Positions 25,485 through 34,315 are shown, counted from the stretch's first letter. The stretch is 64,000 nucleotides of DNA from Paracoccaceae bacterium (GCA_026989055.1 JALSKC010000052.1:97762-161761); one strand, 5' to 3'. The notes: generated from the sequence alone by a model not told the origin. Numbers and translations are program-made.

Positions 25485-26933
25485 TCACCCCTTCCAGAAA
25501 CTGCGGGTGAAGAGCACATAGACCGCCAGCAGCTCCAGCCGCCCGATCAGCATCGCCGCGATCAGGATCCACTTGGCCGTATCGCCGAGCGGGGCGAAAT
25601 TGCCGGCCGGGCCGATGATCGGGCCGAGCCCGGGGCCGATGTTGGCAATCGTCGCAGCCGCCCCGGAAACGGCGGTCACCATGTCCAGCCCCGTCAGCGC
25701 CAGAAGCACCGAGATCACCCCGAGCGACACGACGAACAGCACGAAGAAGGCCATTACCGAGGACAGCACGCCCTCATCCACCCGTCGCCCGCCGAAACGG
25801 GCGGTGAACACCCCGTGCGGCGCGTGGATGCGGGCGATCTGCACCCTGATTGCCGAGATCAGAAGCTGGTATCGGAAGATCTTGACCGAACAGGCGGTGG
25901 AACCGGCGCAGCCTCCGATCAGGCCGAGAAAGAAGAACACCGCCACCGGAAAGGCCCCCCAGAGCGAATAGTCGGCGCTCGAATAGCCGGTGCCGGTCAG
26001 AATCGAGGTCACGTTGAACAGCACTTCGCGGAAATTCGCCTCGAACCGGCCGGGCGCGAAGGCCGCCTGCCAGGCGGAAAGCACCACCACGACACCGCCC
26101 AGAACCAGCAGGAAGCCCCGCACCTGCGGATCGGCGAACAACGGGCGGGCGCTGCCGGCCAGAAGCTGGACGAAACGCACGAAAGGCAGCGCCGCCAGGA
26201 TCATGAACACCACCGCCGCGTAGTGCAGTGCCGGCGAGAACGCGTTGAACGATGCGTCGTAATTGGCGAAACCGCCGGTGGAAACCGTGGTCATCGCGTG
26301 GCTGACCGCATCATAGGGCGACATGCCCAGCGCCAAGAAGACAAACGCGCAAAGCAGCGTCAGCCCGCAGTAGACAACCGAGATCCGGGCCGCGATCTCG
26401 GCCGCGCGGGGCAGGATCTTGCCCATGGTGTCGAAGGCCTCGGAGCGGAATATCTGCATCCCGCCGACTCGCAGCTCGGGCAGGAATACCATCGCCACGA
26501 TGATGATCCCGATACCGCCGAACCACTGCAGCATGGCGCGCCAGAACAGCAGCCCCCGGGGCATCTCGTCAAGCCCGGTCAGGACCGTGGCGCCGGTGGT
26601 GGTCAGCCCCGACATCGCCTCGAACACCGCGTCGGTCACCGAGGCATGGGCTCCGCCGATGATGAAGGGCAGCGCCCCGAACAGCGGCAGCGCCACCCAC
26701 ACGCCGGTGGTCAGCAGGAAGGTCTGCTGGATCGACAGCCGCTCGCGCGCGCTGTTGGCGCAGGCCAGCGCGATCAGCACCCCGGCCACGACGGTGAGAA
26801 GCCCCGCTTCCAGGAATTCCGGCCACAGGCTGCTGCCCGAGGCGTAGTCGATCAGGAGCGGAAAGAGCATCGTCACCCCGAGCGCGGCGACGAGCAGTCC
26901 GATCACATATCCCACCGGGCGCAGGTCAAGCAT
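25485..26933 (-). CDS. trkH: TrkH-family potassium uptake membrane protein
   Basis: A 482-residue inner-membrane K+ transporter subunit. The four pore loops of the Trk/Ktr family are visible: MSGLTTTGATVL, TTVSTGGFANYD, SILTGTGYSSADY and ATIANIGPGLGPI, each with the selectivity-filter Gly. At least eight further hydrophobic helices are present. TrkH works with the cytoplasmic NAD-binding TrkA, which is not encoded nearby. A TTGACA (read on the minus strand near 26965-26970) precedes the gene, but the matching -10 (CAAGCC) is poor. It converges with the preceding plus-strand gene at 36 bp distance. Confidence 0.93.
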   Translation of the reverse strand: MLDLRPVGYVIGLLVAALGVTMLFPLLIDYASGSSLWPEFLEAGLLTVVAGVLIALACANSARERLSIQQTFLLTTGVWVALPLFGALPFIIGGAHASVTDAVFEAMSGLTTTGATVLTGLDEMPRGLLFWRAMLQWFGGIGIIIVAMVFLPELRVGGMQIFRSEAFDTMGKILPRAAEIAARISVVYCGLTLLCAFVFLALGMSPYDAVSHAMTTVSTGGFANYDASFNAFSPALHYAAVVFMILAALPFVRFVQLLAGSARPLFADPQVRGFLLVLGGVVVVLSAWQAAFAPGRFEANFREVLFNVTSILTGTGYSSADYSLWGAFPVAVFFFLGLIGGCAGSTACSVKIFRYQLLISAIRVQIARIHAPHGVFTARFGGRRVDEGVLSSVMAFFVLFVVSLGVISVLLALTGLDMVTAVSGAAATIANIGPGLGPIIGPAGNFAPLGDTAKWILIAAMLIGRLELLAVYVLFTRSFWKG

Positions 26934-27037
26934 GGGGGCAAGGCTTGGCCGCCGCAGCCGCCGCTGTCAAGCGCACCCCGCCCCGCCGGTGGCGCGCCCG
27001 GAGCCGCACCGGAAACGCACGGGCGGGAGCGCGCGCT

Positions 27038-28141
27038 TCAGCCGACGTGGTAAAGCGTGTCGAACAGTCTCGGGTCGAAGCTTTCGGCCTCGAAGGTTTC
27101 CCCCTCGATCAGGATCGACACCGCATCGTGGCTGTGCAGGCTTTCCTGGTGGCTGGCGATGATGCGGAAATCGCCGATGCGTTCGTCGTTCTGCAGTTGC
27201 TGCGAGAACAGCCGCGCGGCGTCTTCCACGAAGATCGGATTGGCGGCGTTCAGCTCGGCGAAGGCCTGCTCGTCCTCGCGTTTCACCATCACCTGGGTTT
27301 CGGTGGGAACCGCGGCGCGGCAATGGTCGATCAGATCCTCGAACCACAGGCAGGGCCCGTCGCAGTTCATCACCACCGAGATGCGCGCCACCGAGCGCTG
27401 CGAATGCGGCGTGGCAAGCTGGCCGCGCTGCTGGCGGGCGTGCTCGCTGAGCTCCAGCGAGCACGGGCAGGTCGAGGAATAGACGTAATCGAGATGGATG
27501 ATCTTCTTGCGCACGCCCAGGGTCTCCACCAGTTCCAGCGCGATGTCGTAATACTGGAACCCCGACAGGCCCGAACGCAGGCTGCTGACCTTCATCGGAA
27601 AGGAAAGGCGCATCTGGATGCGGGCATCGAAACTGTCAAGGTCGCTCTTGTAGGCGTCAAGGGCGGTCTCGATCACGTCGAAAGAAAAGGTCCGCTCCGC
27701 ATAGCGGTAGAAGCTGCGCATGATCCGCGACATGTTGATGCCCTTCTTGCCGGCATCGAGGCTGACCGTGCCGGTAACCGAGGTTTCCAGCGTCAGGTCG
27801 CCGCCGTCGCGGGTATGAAAGCTGATCGGCAGGCGGAAATTGGAAATGCCCACATGCTCGATATGGCGCTTCGCCCCCTTGATCAGGCTTTCCGGGCCGT
27901 TCTGCAGATCGGGGAGCGAGGCGCGATAGGCCTCGTCCACCTCGAATTCCTCGGGGTAGGCGCGGATCAGCGCCGGGTAGTTGCCCAGATCGTGGCCCGG
28001 CAGCAGGCGGGCGACCGACGGGTGCAGATCGGCGATTTCGGCGGGGGTCGCGCGCGCCGCCCAGCTTCGCAGCGTTTCGAGCGCGGCTTCGGCGTCGCGC
28101 CGCCCGGGCGCCCCGGCTCCCTTTCCGGCCTGGATGTTCAT
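27038..28141 (-). CDS. folE2: GTP cyclohydrolase I, type IB
   Basis: A 367-residue FolE2 (COG1469) enzyme that turns GTP into 7,8-dihydroneopterin triphosphate, the entry to folate and queuosine synthesis. Marks are VGISNFRLPISF, TVSLDAGKKGINMSR and the metal-binding YSSTCPCSLELSEHARQQ with its conserved Cys and His. The C-terminal domain has MNCDGPCLWFEDLI, NPIFVEDAARLF and HQESLHSHDAVSI. FolE2 can use metals other than zinc and replaces FolE in many bacteria. The ATG at 28141 has GGGGAGACCTG before it. With folB and folP at 13.8-15.9 kb, three folate enzymes lie in this window. Confidence 0.95.
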   Translation of the reverse strand: MNIQAGKGAGAPGRRDAEAALETLRSWAARATPAEIADLHPSVARLLPGHDLGNYPALIRAYPEEFEVDEAYRASLPDLQNGPESLIKGAKRHIEHVGISNFRLPISFHTRDGGDLTLETSVTGTVSLDAGKKGINMSRIMRSFYRYAERTFSFDVIETALDAYKSDLDSFDARIQMRLSFPMKVSSLRSGLSGFQYYDIALELVETLGVRKKIIHLDYVYSSTCPCSLELSEHARQQRGQLATPHSQRSVARISVVMNCDGPCLWFEDLIDHCRAAVPTETQVMVKREDEQAFAELNAANPIFVEDAARLFSQQLQNDERIGDFRIIASHQESLHSHDAVSILIEGETFEAESFDPRLFDTLYHVG

Positions 28142-28170
28142 CAGGTCTCCCCTCTCTGTTCGCAGCCCCA

Positions 28171-28198
28171 GCTTAAGGGGTGCAGGCGACGATTCCAA
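28171..28198 (-). promoter_or_regulatory. Probable promoter of folE2
   Basis: On the minus strand TTGGAA (28198-28193) and TTAAGC (28176-28171) are spaced by 16 bp, about 30 bases before the folE2 start. Fit to consensus is moderate. Confidence 0.35.
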
Positions 28199-28235
28199 AC
28201 CCCGGTTGCGGAAAGGCGCCGGAGCCGCCGCTCCG

Positions 28236-28271
28236 CACGTTCAGCACGTTCAGCCCGCTCCGCCCGTTCAT
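28236..28271. repeat. Short tandem repeat between folE2 and metZ
   Basis: Four 9-bp units lie head to tail: CACGTTCAG (28236-28244), CACGTTCAG (28245-28253), CCCGCTCCG and CCCGTTCAT. The first two are identical and the last two degenerate. It lies just after the metZ stop codon. Confidence 0.5.
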
Positions 28272-28286
28272 GCGCGCCGGACGCAC

Positions 28287-29486
28287 TCAGAGCTCCTCCA
28301 GCGCGGCCAGGAGATCGCCGGTCAGATCCTCCGGGTCTTCCAGCCCGAAGGACAGCCGCACCAGCCCGGGCGTGATCCCGAGCAGCTTCCTGCGCGCTTC
28401 CGGCAGGCGCTGGTGGGTCGTGGTCGCCGGGTGGGTGACGATGCTTTTCGCATCGGCGAAATTGTTCGAGATGACAAACAGGCGCAGCGCATTCATGAAG
28501 CGGAAGGCTGCCGCCTTCCCGCCCGCAAGCTCGAGCGTCACCACCGTGCCGCCCGCTTCCATCTGCCGGCGCGCCAGATCGTATTGCGGATGGCCGGGCA
28601 GATGCGGATACAGGACACGGGCCAGCCTGGCGTGGCCATCCAGCGCGCGCGCCGCCGTCGCCGCCGCCTCGGTCTGCGCCCGCACCCGCAGATCCAGCGT
28701 TTCCAGCGATTTCAGCATCACCCAGGCGTTGAACGGGCTCATCGCGCCGCCGGTATGCTTGGCGAAGGGTTCGACCGTGCCGCGAATCAGTTCGCGGCTT
28801 CCCAGCACCACGCCGCCCAGGCAGCGGCCCTGCCCGTCCACGTGCTTGGTGGTGGAATAGACCACCAGATCGGCCCCGCATTCCACCACCCGCGACCAGA
28901 CCGGGCTGGCCAGGGCATTGTCCACGATCGCCAGCGCGCCGACTCCGTGAGCCAGGTCGCAGACCGCCCGCAGGTCGATGATTTCCAGCGTCGGGTTCGA
29001 GACCGCTTCGAGGAACACCGCCCGGGTATCGGGGCGTATCGCGGCGCGCCACGCCTCCAGGTCAGGCCCGTCCACGAAAGTGACCTCGACCCCGAAACGC
29101 GCCAGCACATCCTCCAGGATGTAGAGACAGGAGCCGAACAGCGCCCGCGACGAGACCACATGATCGCCCGCCTTCAGAACCGACATCAGCGCCGCGTTCA
29201 CCGCCGCCATGCCGCTGGCGGTGGCAAAGGCATCCTCGGTGCCCTCCAGCGCCGCGATCCGCTCTTCGAACATCCGCACGGTCGGGTTGCCGTAGCGGGC
29301 GTAGATGAATTCGTCCTCTCCGGCCCGGACGAAGCGCGCCTCGGCCGCCTCGGCGCTGTCGTAAACGAAGCCCTGGGTCAGAAAGAGCGCCTCGCTGACC
29401 TCACCATACCGGCTGCGCCGGATCCCCGCATGCACCAGCCGGGTGCGCTTCTTGCCGCTCCCGCCGTTCCGCTCGCCCATCGCCAT
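28287..29486 (-). CDS. metZ: O-succinylhomoserine sulfhydrylase
   Basis: A 399-residue PLP enzyme of the Cys/Met-metabolism family that makes homocysteine directly from O-succinylhomoserine and sulfide. Signatures are ARYGNPTVRMFEERIAALEG, ATASGMAAV, VSSRALFGSCLYILEDVLARFG and the PLP-lysine segment VYSTTKHVDGQGRCLGG, where the DGQGR form marks MetZ rather than MetB or MetC. It ends with ATTTHQRL and GLVRLSFGLEDPEDL. I choose the ATG at 29486, behind GAAGGGGG. In-frame codons just upstream (to 29504) fall inside the T-run of a terminator, so they cannot be the start. A SAM-II riboswitch controls it. Confidence 0.95.
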   Translation of the reverse strand: MAMGERNGGSGKKRTRLVHAGIRRSRYGEVSEALFLTQGFVYDSAEAAEARFVRAGEDEFIYARYGNPTVRMFEERIAALEGTEDAFATASGMAAVNAALMSVLKAGDHVVSSRALFGSCLYILEDVLARFGVEVTFVDGPDLEAWRAAIRPDTRAVFLEAVSNPTLEIIDLRAVCDLAHGVGALAIVDNALASPVWSRVVECGADLVVYSTTKHVDGQGRCLGGVVLGSRELIRGTVEPFAKHTGGAMSPFNAWVMLKSLETLDLRVRAQTEAAATAARALDGHARLARVLYPHLPGHPQYDLARRQMEAGGTVVTLELAGGKAAAFRFMNALRLFVISNNFADAKSIVTHPATTTHQRLPEARRKLLGITPGLVRLSFGLEDPEDLTGDLLAALEEL

Positions 29487-29502
29487 GCCCCCTTCGCGCA
29501 TC

Positions 29503-29531
29503 AAAAACCCCGGACAGGCCAGAGCCCGGGG
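29503..29531 (-). terminator. Intrinsic terminator (attenuator) in the metZ leader
   Basis: On the minus strand CCCCGG (29531-29526), a 12-base loop, CCGGGG (29513-29508) and five T (29507-29503) make a compact Rho-independent terminator. It ends 16 bases before the metZ ATG and follows the SAM-II aptamer. The loop contains CTGGCCT (29522-29516), complementary to AGGCCAG (29553-29547) just after the aptamer; this could form an antiterminator helix. Confidence 0.75.
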
Positions 29532-29553
29532 GTCGGTCGATGATCCCTGGCCT

Positions 29554-29604
29554 CTTTAGTGGCTTGTTTCGCGTGGCCCACAATCCGGCAACAAATCGCC
29601 ACGG
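29554..29604 (-). promoter_or_regulatory. SAM-II riboswitch aptamer upstream of metZ
   Basis: The minus strand reads CCGTGGCGATTTGTTGCCGG, then ATTGTGGGCCACGCGAAACA, then AGCCACTAAAG, closely following the SAM-II (metA motif) consensus. Stem P1 pairs CGTGGC (29603-29598) with GCCACG (29577-29572). Pseudoknot P2 can pair TTGT (29583-29580) with ACAA (29567-29564). The invariant-type GATTTG, GCCGG and CTAAAG segments are present. Its length of about 51 nt is normal. SAM-II binds S-adenosylmethionine and lowers expression of methionine genes. Confidence 0.9.
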
Positions 29605-29611
29605 TATCCCG

Positions 29612-29640
29612 CCGATAGCGCCAATCCGCCTTCCGGTCAA
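29612..29640 (-). promoter_or_regulatory. Sigma-70 promoter of the riboswitch-metZ transcript
   Basis: On the minus strand TTGACC (29640-29635) and TATCGG (29617-29612) are separated by 17 bp. The expected start, about seven bases downstream of the -10, is near 29605, exactly at the 5' edge of the SAM-II aptamer. That supports both calls. Confidence 0.65.
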
Positions 29641-29834
29641 CGGCGCCCCCGGGCAGGGGAGCGGCGCCCGCGCCGCGCCGGAGCGCCACTGCCGGCGGTC
29701 TCTCCCCGTCGTCGTTCCCCCGTTCCTCCCCTCATCGCTTCTCCTCATCGCTCCACCGCCACGGCTCCCCGTCATTTTCCCTTGCGGCAGAGGCGGAATC
29801 GGCCATCATCGGGGCAGGTAACGGAGCAGGCAGG

Positions 29835-30545
29835 ATGACCACCAGACCGATAGAACTGTTCTACTGGCCTACCCCGAACGGCAAGAAGATCTCGATCGCG
29901 CTGGAAGAGCTCGAACTTCCCTACAGGGTCAGATTCGTGGACATCGGCGCCGGCGAGCAGTTCCGGCCCGAATTCCTGCGGATCTCGCCGAACAACCGGA
30001 TCCCGGCGATCATCGACCCGGACGGGCCGGGCGGCGCGCCGCTCCCGGTCTTCGAGAGCGGCGCGATACTGCAATATCTGGCACGCAAGACCGGCCGGCT
30101 TTACGGAAGTGGCGAACGCGCGCGGGCGGCCGTGGAGCAATGGCTGATGTGGCAGATGGGCGGACTGGGGCCGATGTGCGGCCAGGCGCATCACTTCCTG
30201 CGCTACGCCCCTGCCCTGGATCCGCCGCAGGACATCCCCTACGCCAGGGAGCGCTACCGGAACGAGGTGGCCCGCCTCTACGGGGTGCTCGACAGGCAGC
30301 TGGCCGACAACGAATATGTGGCCGGGGATTTCCTGTCCATCGCCGATATCGCGATCTGGCCCTGGGCCGCCGGCTGGAAGGGCCAGGAACAGAATCTGGA
30401 CGACAAGCCGCATCTGAAACGCTGGCTGGAGGCGATGGGCGCGCGCCCGGCCGTGCGGAAGGGGGCCGCGCTCGGGGCCGCGCGCCGACGCAGCCCGGAA
30501 ACCGACAGGAAGGCGCAGGAAATCCTGTTCGGCAGGCGCCCCTGA
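29835..30545 (+). CDS. Glutathione S-transferase family protein (YfcG/YghU-like)
   Basis: A 236-residue GST-fold protein. The N-terminal thioredoxin-like domain begins IELFYWPTPNGKKISIALEELELPY; the TPNGxKxxIxLEE block, without a catalytic Ser/Tyr/Cys at the usual place, is typical of the nu-class YfcG/YghU/Ure2p group, which act as glutathione-dependent disulfide reductases. FESGAILQYLARKTG binds the gamma-Glu of glutathione. The C-terminal helical domain has FLSIADIAIWPWAA. It is a single gene with GGAGCAGGCAGG upstream. Confidence 0.88.
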   Translation: MTTRPIELFYWPTPNGKKISIALEELELPYRVRFVDIGAGEQFRPEFLRISPNNRIPAIIDPDGPGGAPLPVFESGAILQYLARKTGRLYGSGERARAAVEQWLMWQMGGLGPMCGQAHHFLRYAPALDPPQDIPYARERYRNEVARLYGVLDRQLADNEYVAGDFLSIADIAIWPWAAGWKGQEQNLDDKPHLKRWLEAMGARPAVRKGAALGAARRRSPETDRKAQEILFGRRP

Positions 30546-30630
30546 GCCATCCGGGCTGGCGCGTCACTTCCGCTCCGGCGCGGGCGGCGGACGCCGGGCC
30601 CCTTGCGGGCAGTCTTCGCCGGGGGATCCG

Positions 30631-31281
30631 TCAGCCTTCGGGCCGGCCGCCGCTTCCGCCCTGCTCTCCCTCGCCCGCGCCCTCGCGGCCTGAATCCGCC
30701 CCGTAGCGCGACAGCAGCCTGCCCTGGGCCATGAAGAACAGGAACATGGCCGCCGTGAGCCCGAAGGTCTTGAAGTTCACCCAGGCATCGGTGGAAAGAT
30801 TCCGCCACACGACCTCGTTCAGCGCCGCCAGGGCGAAGAAGAAGATGGTGATGCGGCGGGTCAGGATCATCCAGCCTTCGGAGCGCAGGGGCAGCGCCTC
30901 GCCCATCATGAACTCCAGATAGGAGCGCCCGCGCAGAAGCCCGATACCCAGCGCCCCGCCGAACAGCAGGTAGATCATCGTCGGCTTCATCTTGAAGAAG
31001 CGCTCGTCGTTGAACCAGATCGTCAGCCCGCCGAAGAGCACCACCAGAACGAGGGTGGCAATCTGCATGCGCGCCACCTTGCCGGTCAGCCGCCAAAGCG
31101 CGAATGTCGAAAGCGCGATCAGCGGGATGAAGATCGCGGTGACCACGATGAAGCCGGAATAATCGGTGCCCAGGATGGTGAACGTCTTGTCGCGCAGCCG
31201 GATATACAGGATGAAAAATACCAGTACCGGGCCCAGTTCCAGCGACAGCTTGGCGATCGGGTTGATGTTCTTTTCCGACAT
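30631..31281 (-). CDS. yciB: YciB/IspZ family inner-membrane (septation) protein
   Basis: A 216-residue polytopic membrane protein with the YciB/IspZ signature: NPIAKLSLELGPVLVFF at the start, then five to six membrane helices with GGLTIWFNDERFFKMKPTMIY, NEVVWR and WVNFKTFGL. YciB links to cell-envelope synthesis and division in enterobacteria. A Gly/Glu-rich tail of about 25 residues follows the last helix. I take the ATG at 31281, which has GGAAAGGG upstream; the ATG at 31299 overlaps the stop of the EamA gene as ATGA and would add six residues. Either way, translation is coupled to the transporter upstream. Confidence 0.93.
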   Translation of the reverse strand: MSEKNINPIAKLSLELGPVLVFFILYIRLRDKTFTILGTDYSGFIVVTAIFIPLIALSTFALWRLTGKVARMQIATLVLVVLFGGLTIWFNDERFFKMKPTMIYLLFGGALGIGLLRGRSYLEFMMGEALPLRSEGWMILTRRITIFFFALAALNEVVWRNLSTDAWVNFKTFGLTAAMFLFFMAQGRLLSRYGADSGREGAGEGEQGGSGGRPEG

Positions 31282-31295
31282 TCCGGCCCTTTCCG

Positions 31296-32201
31296 TCATC
31301 CGCCAATCTCTACTATCACGGCGCCGGCTGCAATCAACGCCACGAGCGCAAAGCGCCCCGGTCCCACGTTTTCCTTCAGCAGCAGCCAGCCGATCAGCGC
31401 CGCGAACACCACGCTGGTCTCGCGCAATACCGCAGCCTCGCCCACCTTGTCGAGCCGGGTCGCCAGCATGATGCCGCCAAAACCCAGCAGGGCGACCAGG
31501 CCGCCAGAGACTCCGCGCAGCGCCAGCGGCGCCACCGCCGGGGCGTCCGCCATCCGCCGCCAGCGCCAAAAGGCAATGGCCGGCATCACCAGAAGCCCGT
31601 CGAGAAAGAACAGCCAGGCGAGAAAGGTGAAGGGATCGGCGCTGGCGCGGATGCCATAGGCGTCCCAGGTGGTATAGGCGGCCACCAGGCCGCCGGTCGG
31701 AACCGCAAGCGCCAGTGCCGGCAGCAGGGTTGCGCCCTCAAGCCGCATGGTCCGGATGTTGCAGGCCGCCAGCCCGAGGATCCCGCCTGCCAGCAGCGCA
31801 ACCCCCAGCCACTGCATCGGCGTGAACCGTTCGGAAAACAGCAGCCAGGCGCCGATCACCGTGAACACCGGGCCGGTGCCGCGAACGATCGGGTAAACGA
31901 CGGTGAAGGCGCCGCGCGCATAGGCGGCCGCCTGCACCAGCTTGTAGCCGGTGTGAATGGCGAAGGAGAGCGCGAGGATCGGCCAGAGCGACGCGCCCGG
32001 CCAGGGCACCGCGAACAGCGCGAAGGGCGCCGCCATCAGCCCGTAGGCGAGGTCCATCGCCCCGCGGCTGAGCCAGGGGTCGTGCCGCCCCTTCTGCAGC
32101 GCCCCGAACACCGCGTGCAGAAGCGCCGAGGACAGCGCCAGCAGCATGGCCAGATCGCGCCCGGCGGCGGTGCCCTCCAGCGAGACCAGCCAGGCGCTCA
32201 T
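31296..32201 (-). CDS. EamA-family (DMT) transporter
   Basis: A 301-residue membrane protein with ten hydrophobic segments in two five-helix repeats, as in the drug/metabolite transporter superfamily. The EamA pattern is visible in each half: IVRGTGPVFTVIGAWLLFSERFTPMQWLGVALLAGGILGL and, in the second, LRETSVVFAALIGWLLLKENVGPGRF (quoted in part). The substrate is unknown. It overlaps yciB by a possible ATGA, placing both in one transcript. Confidence 0.85.
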   Translation of the reverse strand: MSAWLVSLEGTAAGRDLAMLLALSSALLHAVFGALQKGRHDPWLSRGAMDLAYGLMAAPFALFAVPWPGASLWPILALSFAIHTGYKLVQAAAYARGAFTVVYPIVRGTGPVFTVIGAWLLFSERFTPMQWLGVALLAGGILGLAACNIRTMRLEGATLLPALALAVPTGGLVAAYTTWDAYGIRASADPFTFLAWLFFLDGLLVMPAIAFWRWRRMADAPAVAPLALRGVSGGLVALLGFGGIMLATRLDKVGEAAVLRETSVVFAALIGWLLLKENVGPGRFALVALIAAGAVIVEIGG

Positions 32202-32303
32202 CCGCCGCGCTGTCCGGAGCCGATCGACCGGGGACCGAGCGCCCCCGCCCCCCGGCAGGGCATTTCGGCACGCGAGACCGGCAAAAGGCAGCGGCGCACG
32301 GGC

Positions 32304-33545
32304 TCAGCCCCCGGCCCCGGTGAGCGCGCGGGCGAACTCTTCCGGGTCGAAGGGCGCCAGGTCGTCGATCTGCTCGCCCACCCCGATGGCGTGGATCGGC
32401 AGGCCGAAGCGGTCGGCCAGCGCCACAAGAACCCCGCCCCTGGCGGTGCCGTCGAGCTTGGTCATCACCAGCCCGGTCACATCCGAAATCTTCCGGAACA
32501 CCTCGACCTGGCCGAGCGCGTTCTGCCCGGTGGTGGCGTCGAGCACCAGCAGCGTGTTGTGCGGCGCGGTTTCGTCCTTCTTGCGGATGACGCGCACGAT
32601 CTTGGCCAGTTCCTCCATCAGGTCGGCGCGGTTCTGCAGCCGCCCGGCGGTGTCGATCATCAGAAGATCGGCGCCGTCGTGCTGCGCGCGCGTCATCGCG
32701 TCAAAGGCCAGCGACGCCGGGTCCGAGCCTTCGGGCGCGGTCAGCACCGGCACCCCGGCACGCTCGCCCCAGACCTGGAGCTGCTCCACCGCGGCGGCGC
32801 GAAACGTGTCGCCGGCCGCGATCACCACCTTCTTGCCGGCGGCCTTGAACTGGCTGGCCAGCTTGCCGATGGTGGTGGTCTTGCCCGAGCCGTTCACCCC
32901 CACCACCAGCACCACCTGCGGCTTTTGCGGATAGAGCGGCATCGGTCGGGCGACGGGCTCCATGATCCGGGCGATCTCATCGGCCAGAAGCTGCTTGATC
33001 TCGTCCACCGACAGTTTCCTGCCGAACCGCCCCTCGGCCAGGTTGGCGGTCACCCGCATGGCCGTCTCCACCCCCATGTCGGAACTGATCAGCAGTTCCT
33101 CGAGGCTTTCGAGCATCTCGTCGTCAAGCGCGCGCCGCACAACCCTTTTCCGCGCGCCGCGTCCGAGCACCCGGCCGAACAGGCCGGGCCTTTTCGCCTC
33201 GGCCCCGCTTTCGGCGGCCTTCTCCGGCGCGCCCAGGGCGAAGGGGGAGGCCGAAGGCGGCGCGCCGGGCCCGCCTTCCGGCTCGGCGGGGGGGGCTTCC
33301 TGCTCCGGCTCCGGCGCGGGCTCCGGCTCCGGCGGGGGCGGCGCAGCAGGAGCGGGCGCAGCAGGAGCGGGCGCGACAGGAGCGGGCGCGGCAGAAATCG
33401 AGGCTGCGCCTTCGGGCGTCTGTTCGGGCGCGTTCTCAGTGGCCTCCTCTTCGACACCGCCCTCGCTGACGATCGCGTCAAGACCCTCCTCGATCCTTTT
33501 CGAGGACTTGAAGAGGCGGGTCTTGAGCTTCTTGAAGAAGGACAT
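32304..33545 (-). CDS. ftsY: Signal recognition particle receptor FtsY
   Basis: A 413-residue SRP receptor that docks ribosome-SRP complexes at the membrane for insertion of inner-membrane proteins. The N-terminal A region (about 30-110) is acidic and very Pro/Ala-rich. The N domain begins near ALDDEMLESLEELLISSDMG. The NG GTPase has the P-loop VNGSGKTTTIGKLA, AAGDTFRAAAVEQL, the DTAGRLQNRADLMEEL switch, VLDATTGQNAL, TKLDGTARGG and IGVGEQIDDLAPFD. It starts MSFFKKLKTRLFKSS, a basic membrane-binding helix. It follows the lysoplasmalogenase gene by 57 bp on the same strand. Confidence 0.97.
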   Translation of the reverse strand: MSFFKKLKTRLFKSSKRIEEGLDAIVSEGGVEEEATENAPEQTPEGAASISAAPAPVAPAPAAPAPAAPPPPEPEPAPEPEQEAPPAEPEGGPGAPPSASPFALGAPEKAAESGAEAKRPGLFGRVLGRGARKRVVRRALDDEMLESLEELLISSDMGVETAMRVTANLAEGRFGRKLSVDEIKQLLADEIARIMEPVARPMPLYPQKPQVVLVVGVNGSGKTTTIGKLASQFKAAGKKVVIAAGDTFRAAAVEQLQVWGERAGVPVLTAPEGSDPASLAFDAMTRAQHDGADLLMIDTAGRLQNRADLMEELAKIVRVIRKKDETAPHNTLLVLDATTGQNALGQVEVFRKISDVTGLVMTKLDGTARGGVLVALADRFGLPIHAIGVGEQIDDLAPFDPEEFARALTGAGG

Positions 33546-33602
33546 GGGTTGCTCCGGTTGCCGATGCTCACTTAATCCTTCTGCGCGGCCATTGGAAGGG
33601 CG

Positions 33603-34244
33603 TCAGCCACCGGCAACGCCCCACAGGATCAGGGCCTGCCCGCCAACATACAGCCCCCAGACCAGCCCGCCGGCCCATCGGCCGGGATCGCGCAGGCGAA
33701 ACCGGGCGAGCGCCAGCACCATGTCGGACAGGACAAAGGCACCGGCGCCGAGCGTGGCCGGCCGGAACGGCCCCGGCAGGTCCAGCGCCGCCAGCATCAT
33801 CACGCCGATCAGAACCACATAGGCGCGCACCGGCCAGCGCAGCGCCCCGGCAAACGGGGCCAGCCAGATTTCGGTGGAAAGTGCCAGCAGCAGCACCGCC
33901 AGCGCCGGCACCGGCGCCACGGCGAAGGCATCCCAGAGCGCGGTGCCGGACAGGCCGAGAAACAGAAGGGTATACAGCACATGCGCCAGCGCAAAGGCGG
34001 CGAGCCCGTAAAGGAACGCGGGTCGGCCCGGGCGCGCGAGGGCAAAATCGCCAAGCGCGGAAAGCAGCAGAGCCGCGCCAAGAAGGGCCGGGGCATCGGC
34101 GGCGATGGCGGCGATGGCGAAACAGGCGACCGGCACCGTCTTGAACAGCGCACGGTGCCAGCTCTCGCGCCGGCCCGTCAGCGGGAAATAGAACAGCGCG
34201 GCCGCAATTCCGGCTGCGAAGATGACCATGCCGGTCGCACCCAT
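33603..34244 (-). CDS. YhhN/TMEM86-family lysoplasmalogenase-like membrane protein
   Basis: A 213-residue protein with about eight membrane helices and the YhhN (PF07947) pattern: KTVPVACFAIAAIAAD, LLLSALGDFALAR and GAGAFVLSDMVLALARF. In animals, TMEM86B of this family hydrolyses lysoplasmalogens; bacterial members are less studied. Acidic residues within helices (GDFALA, LSDMVLA) are the conserved candidates for catalysis. The ATG at 34244 is preceded by AGGAAAGGCC. It is divergent from the AlkB-like gene, with 71 bp between starts. Confidence 0.8.
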   Translation of the reverse strand: MGATGMVIFAAGIAAALFYFPLTGRRESWHRALFKTVPVACFAIAAIAADAPALLGAALLLSALGDFALARPGRPAFLYGLAAFALAHVLYTLLFLGLSGTALWDAFAVAPVPALAVLLLALSTEIWLAPFAGALRWPVRAYVVLIGVMMLAALDLPGPFRPATLGAGAFVLSDMVLALARFRLRDPGRWAGGLVWGLYVGGQALILWGVAGG

Positions 34245-34315
34245 GCCGGGCCTTTCCTGCAGGTGACTGTCCGGCCCATATGGCATTTTCCCGACGAAAC
34301 GGTAAAGACTGCACC

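Noticed and set aside
26942..26970. TTGACA on the minus strand considered as the trkH promoter
   Set aside because: The spaced -10 reads CAAGCC, which is too far from consensus to list as a feature.
28236..28271. Tandem 9-bp repeats considered as a CRISPR remnant
   Set aside because: Units are contiguous, too short and lack spacers; no cas genes are present in the window.
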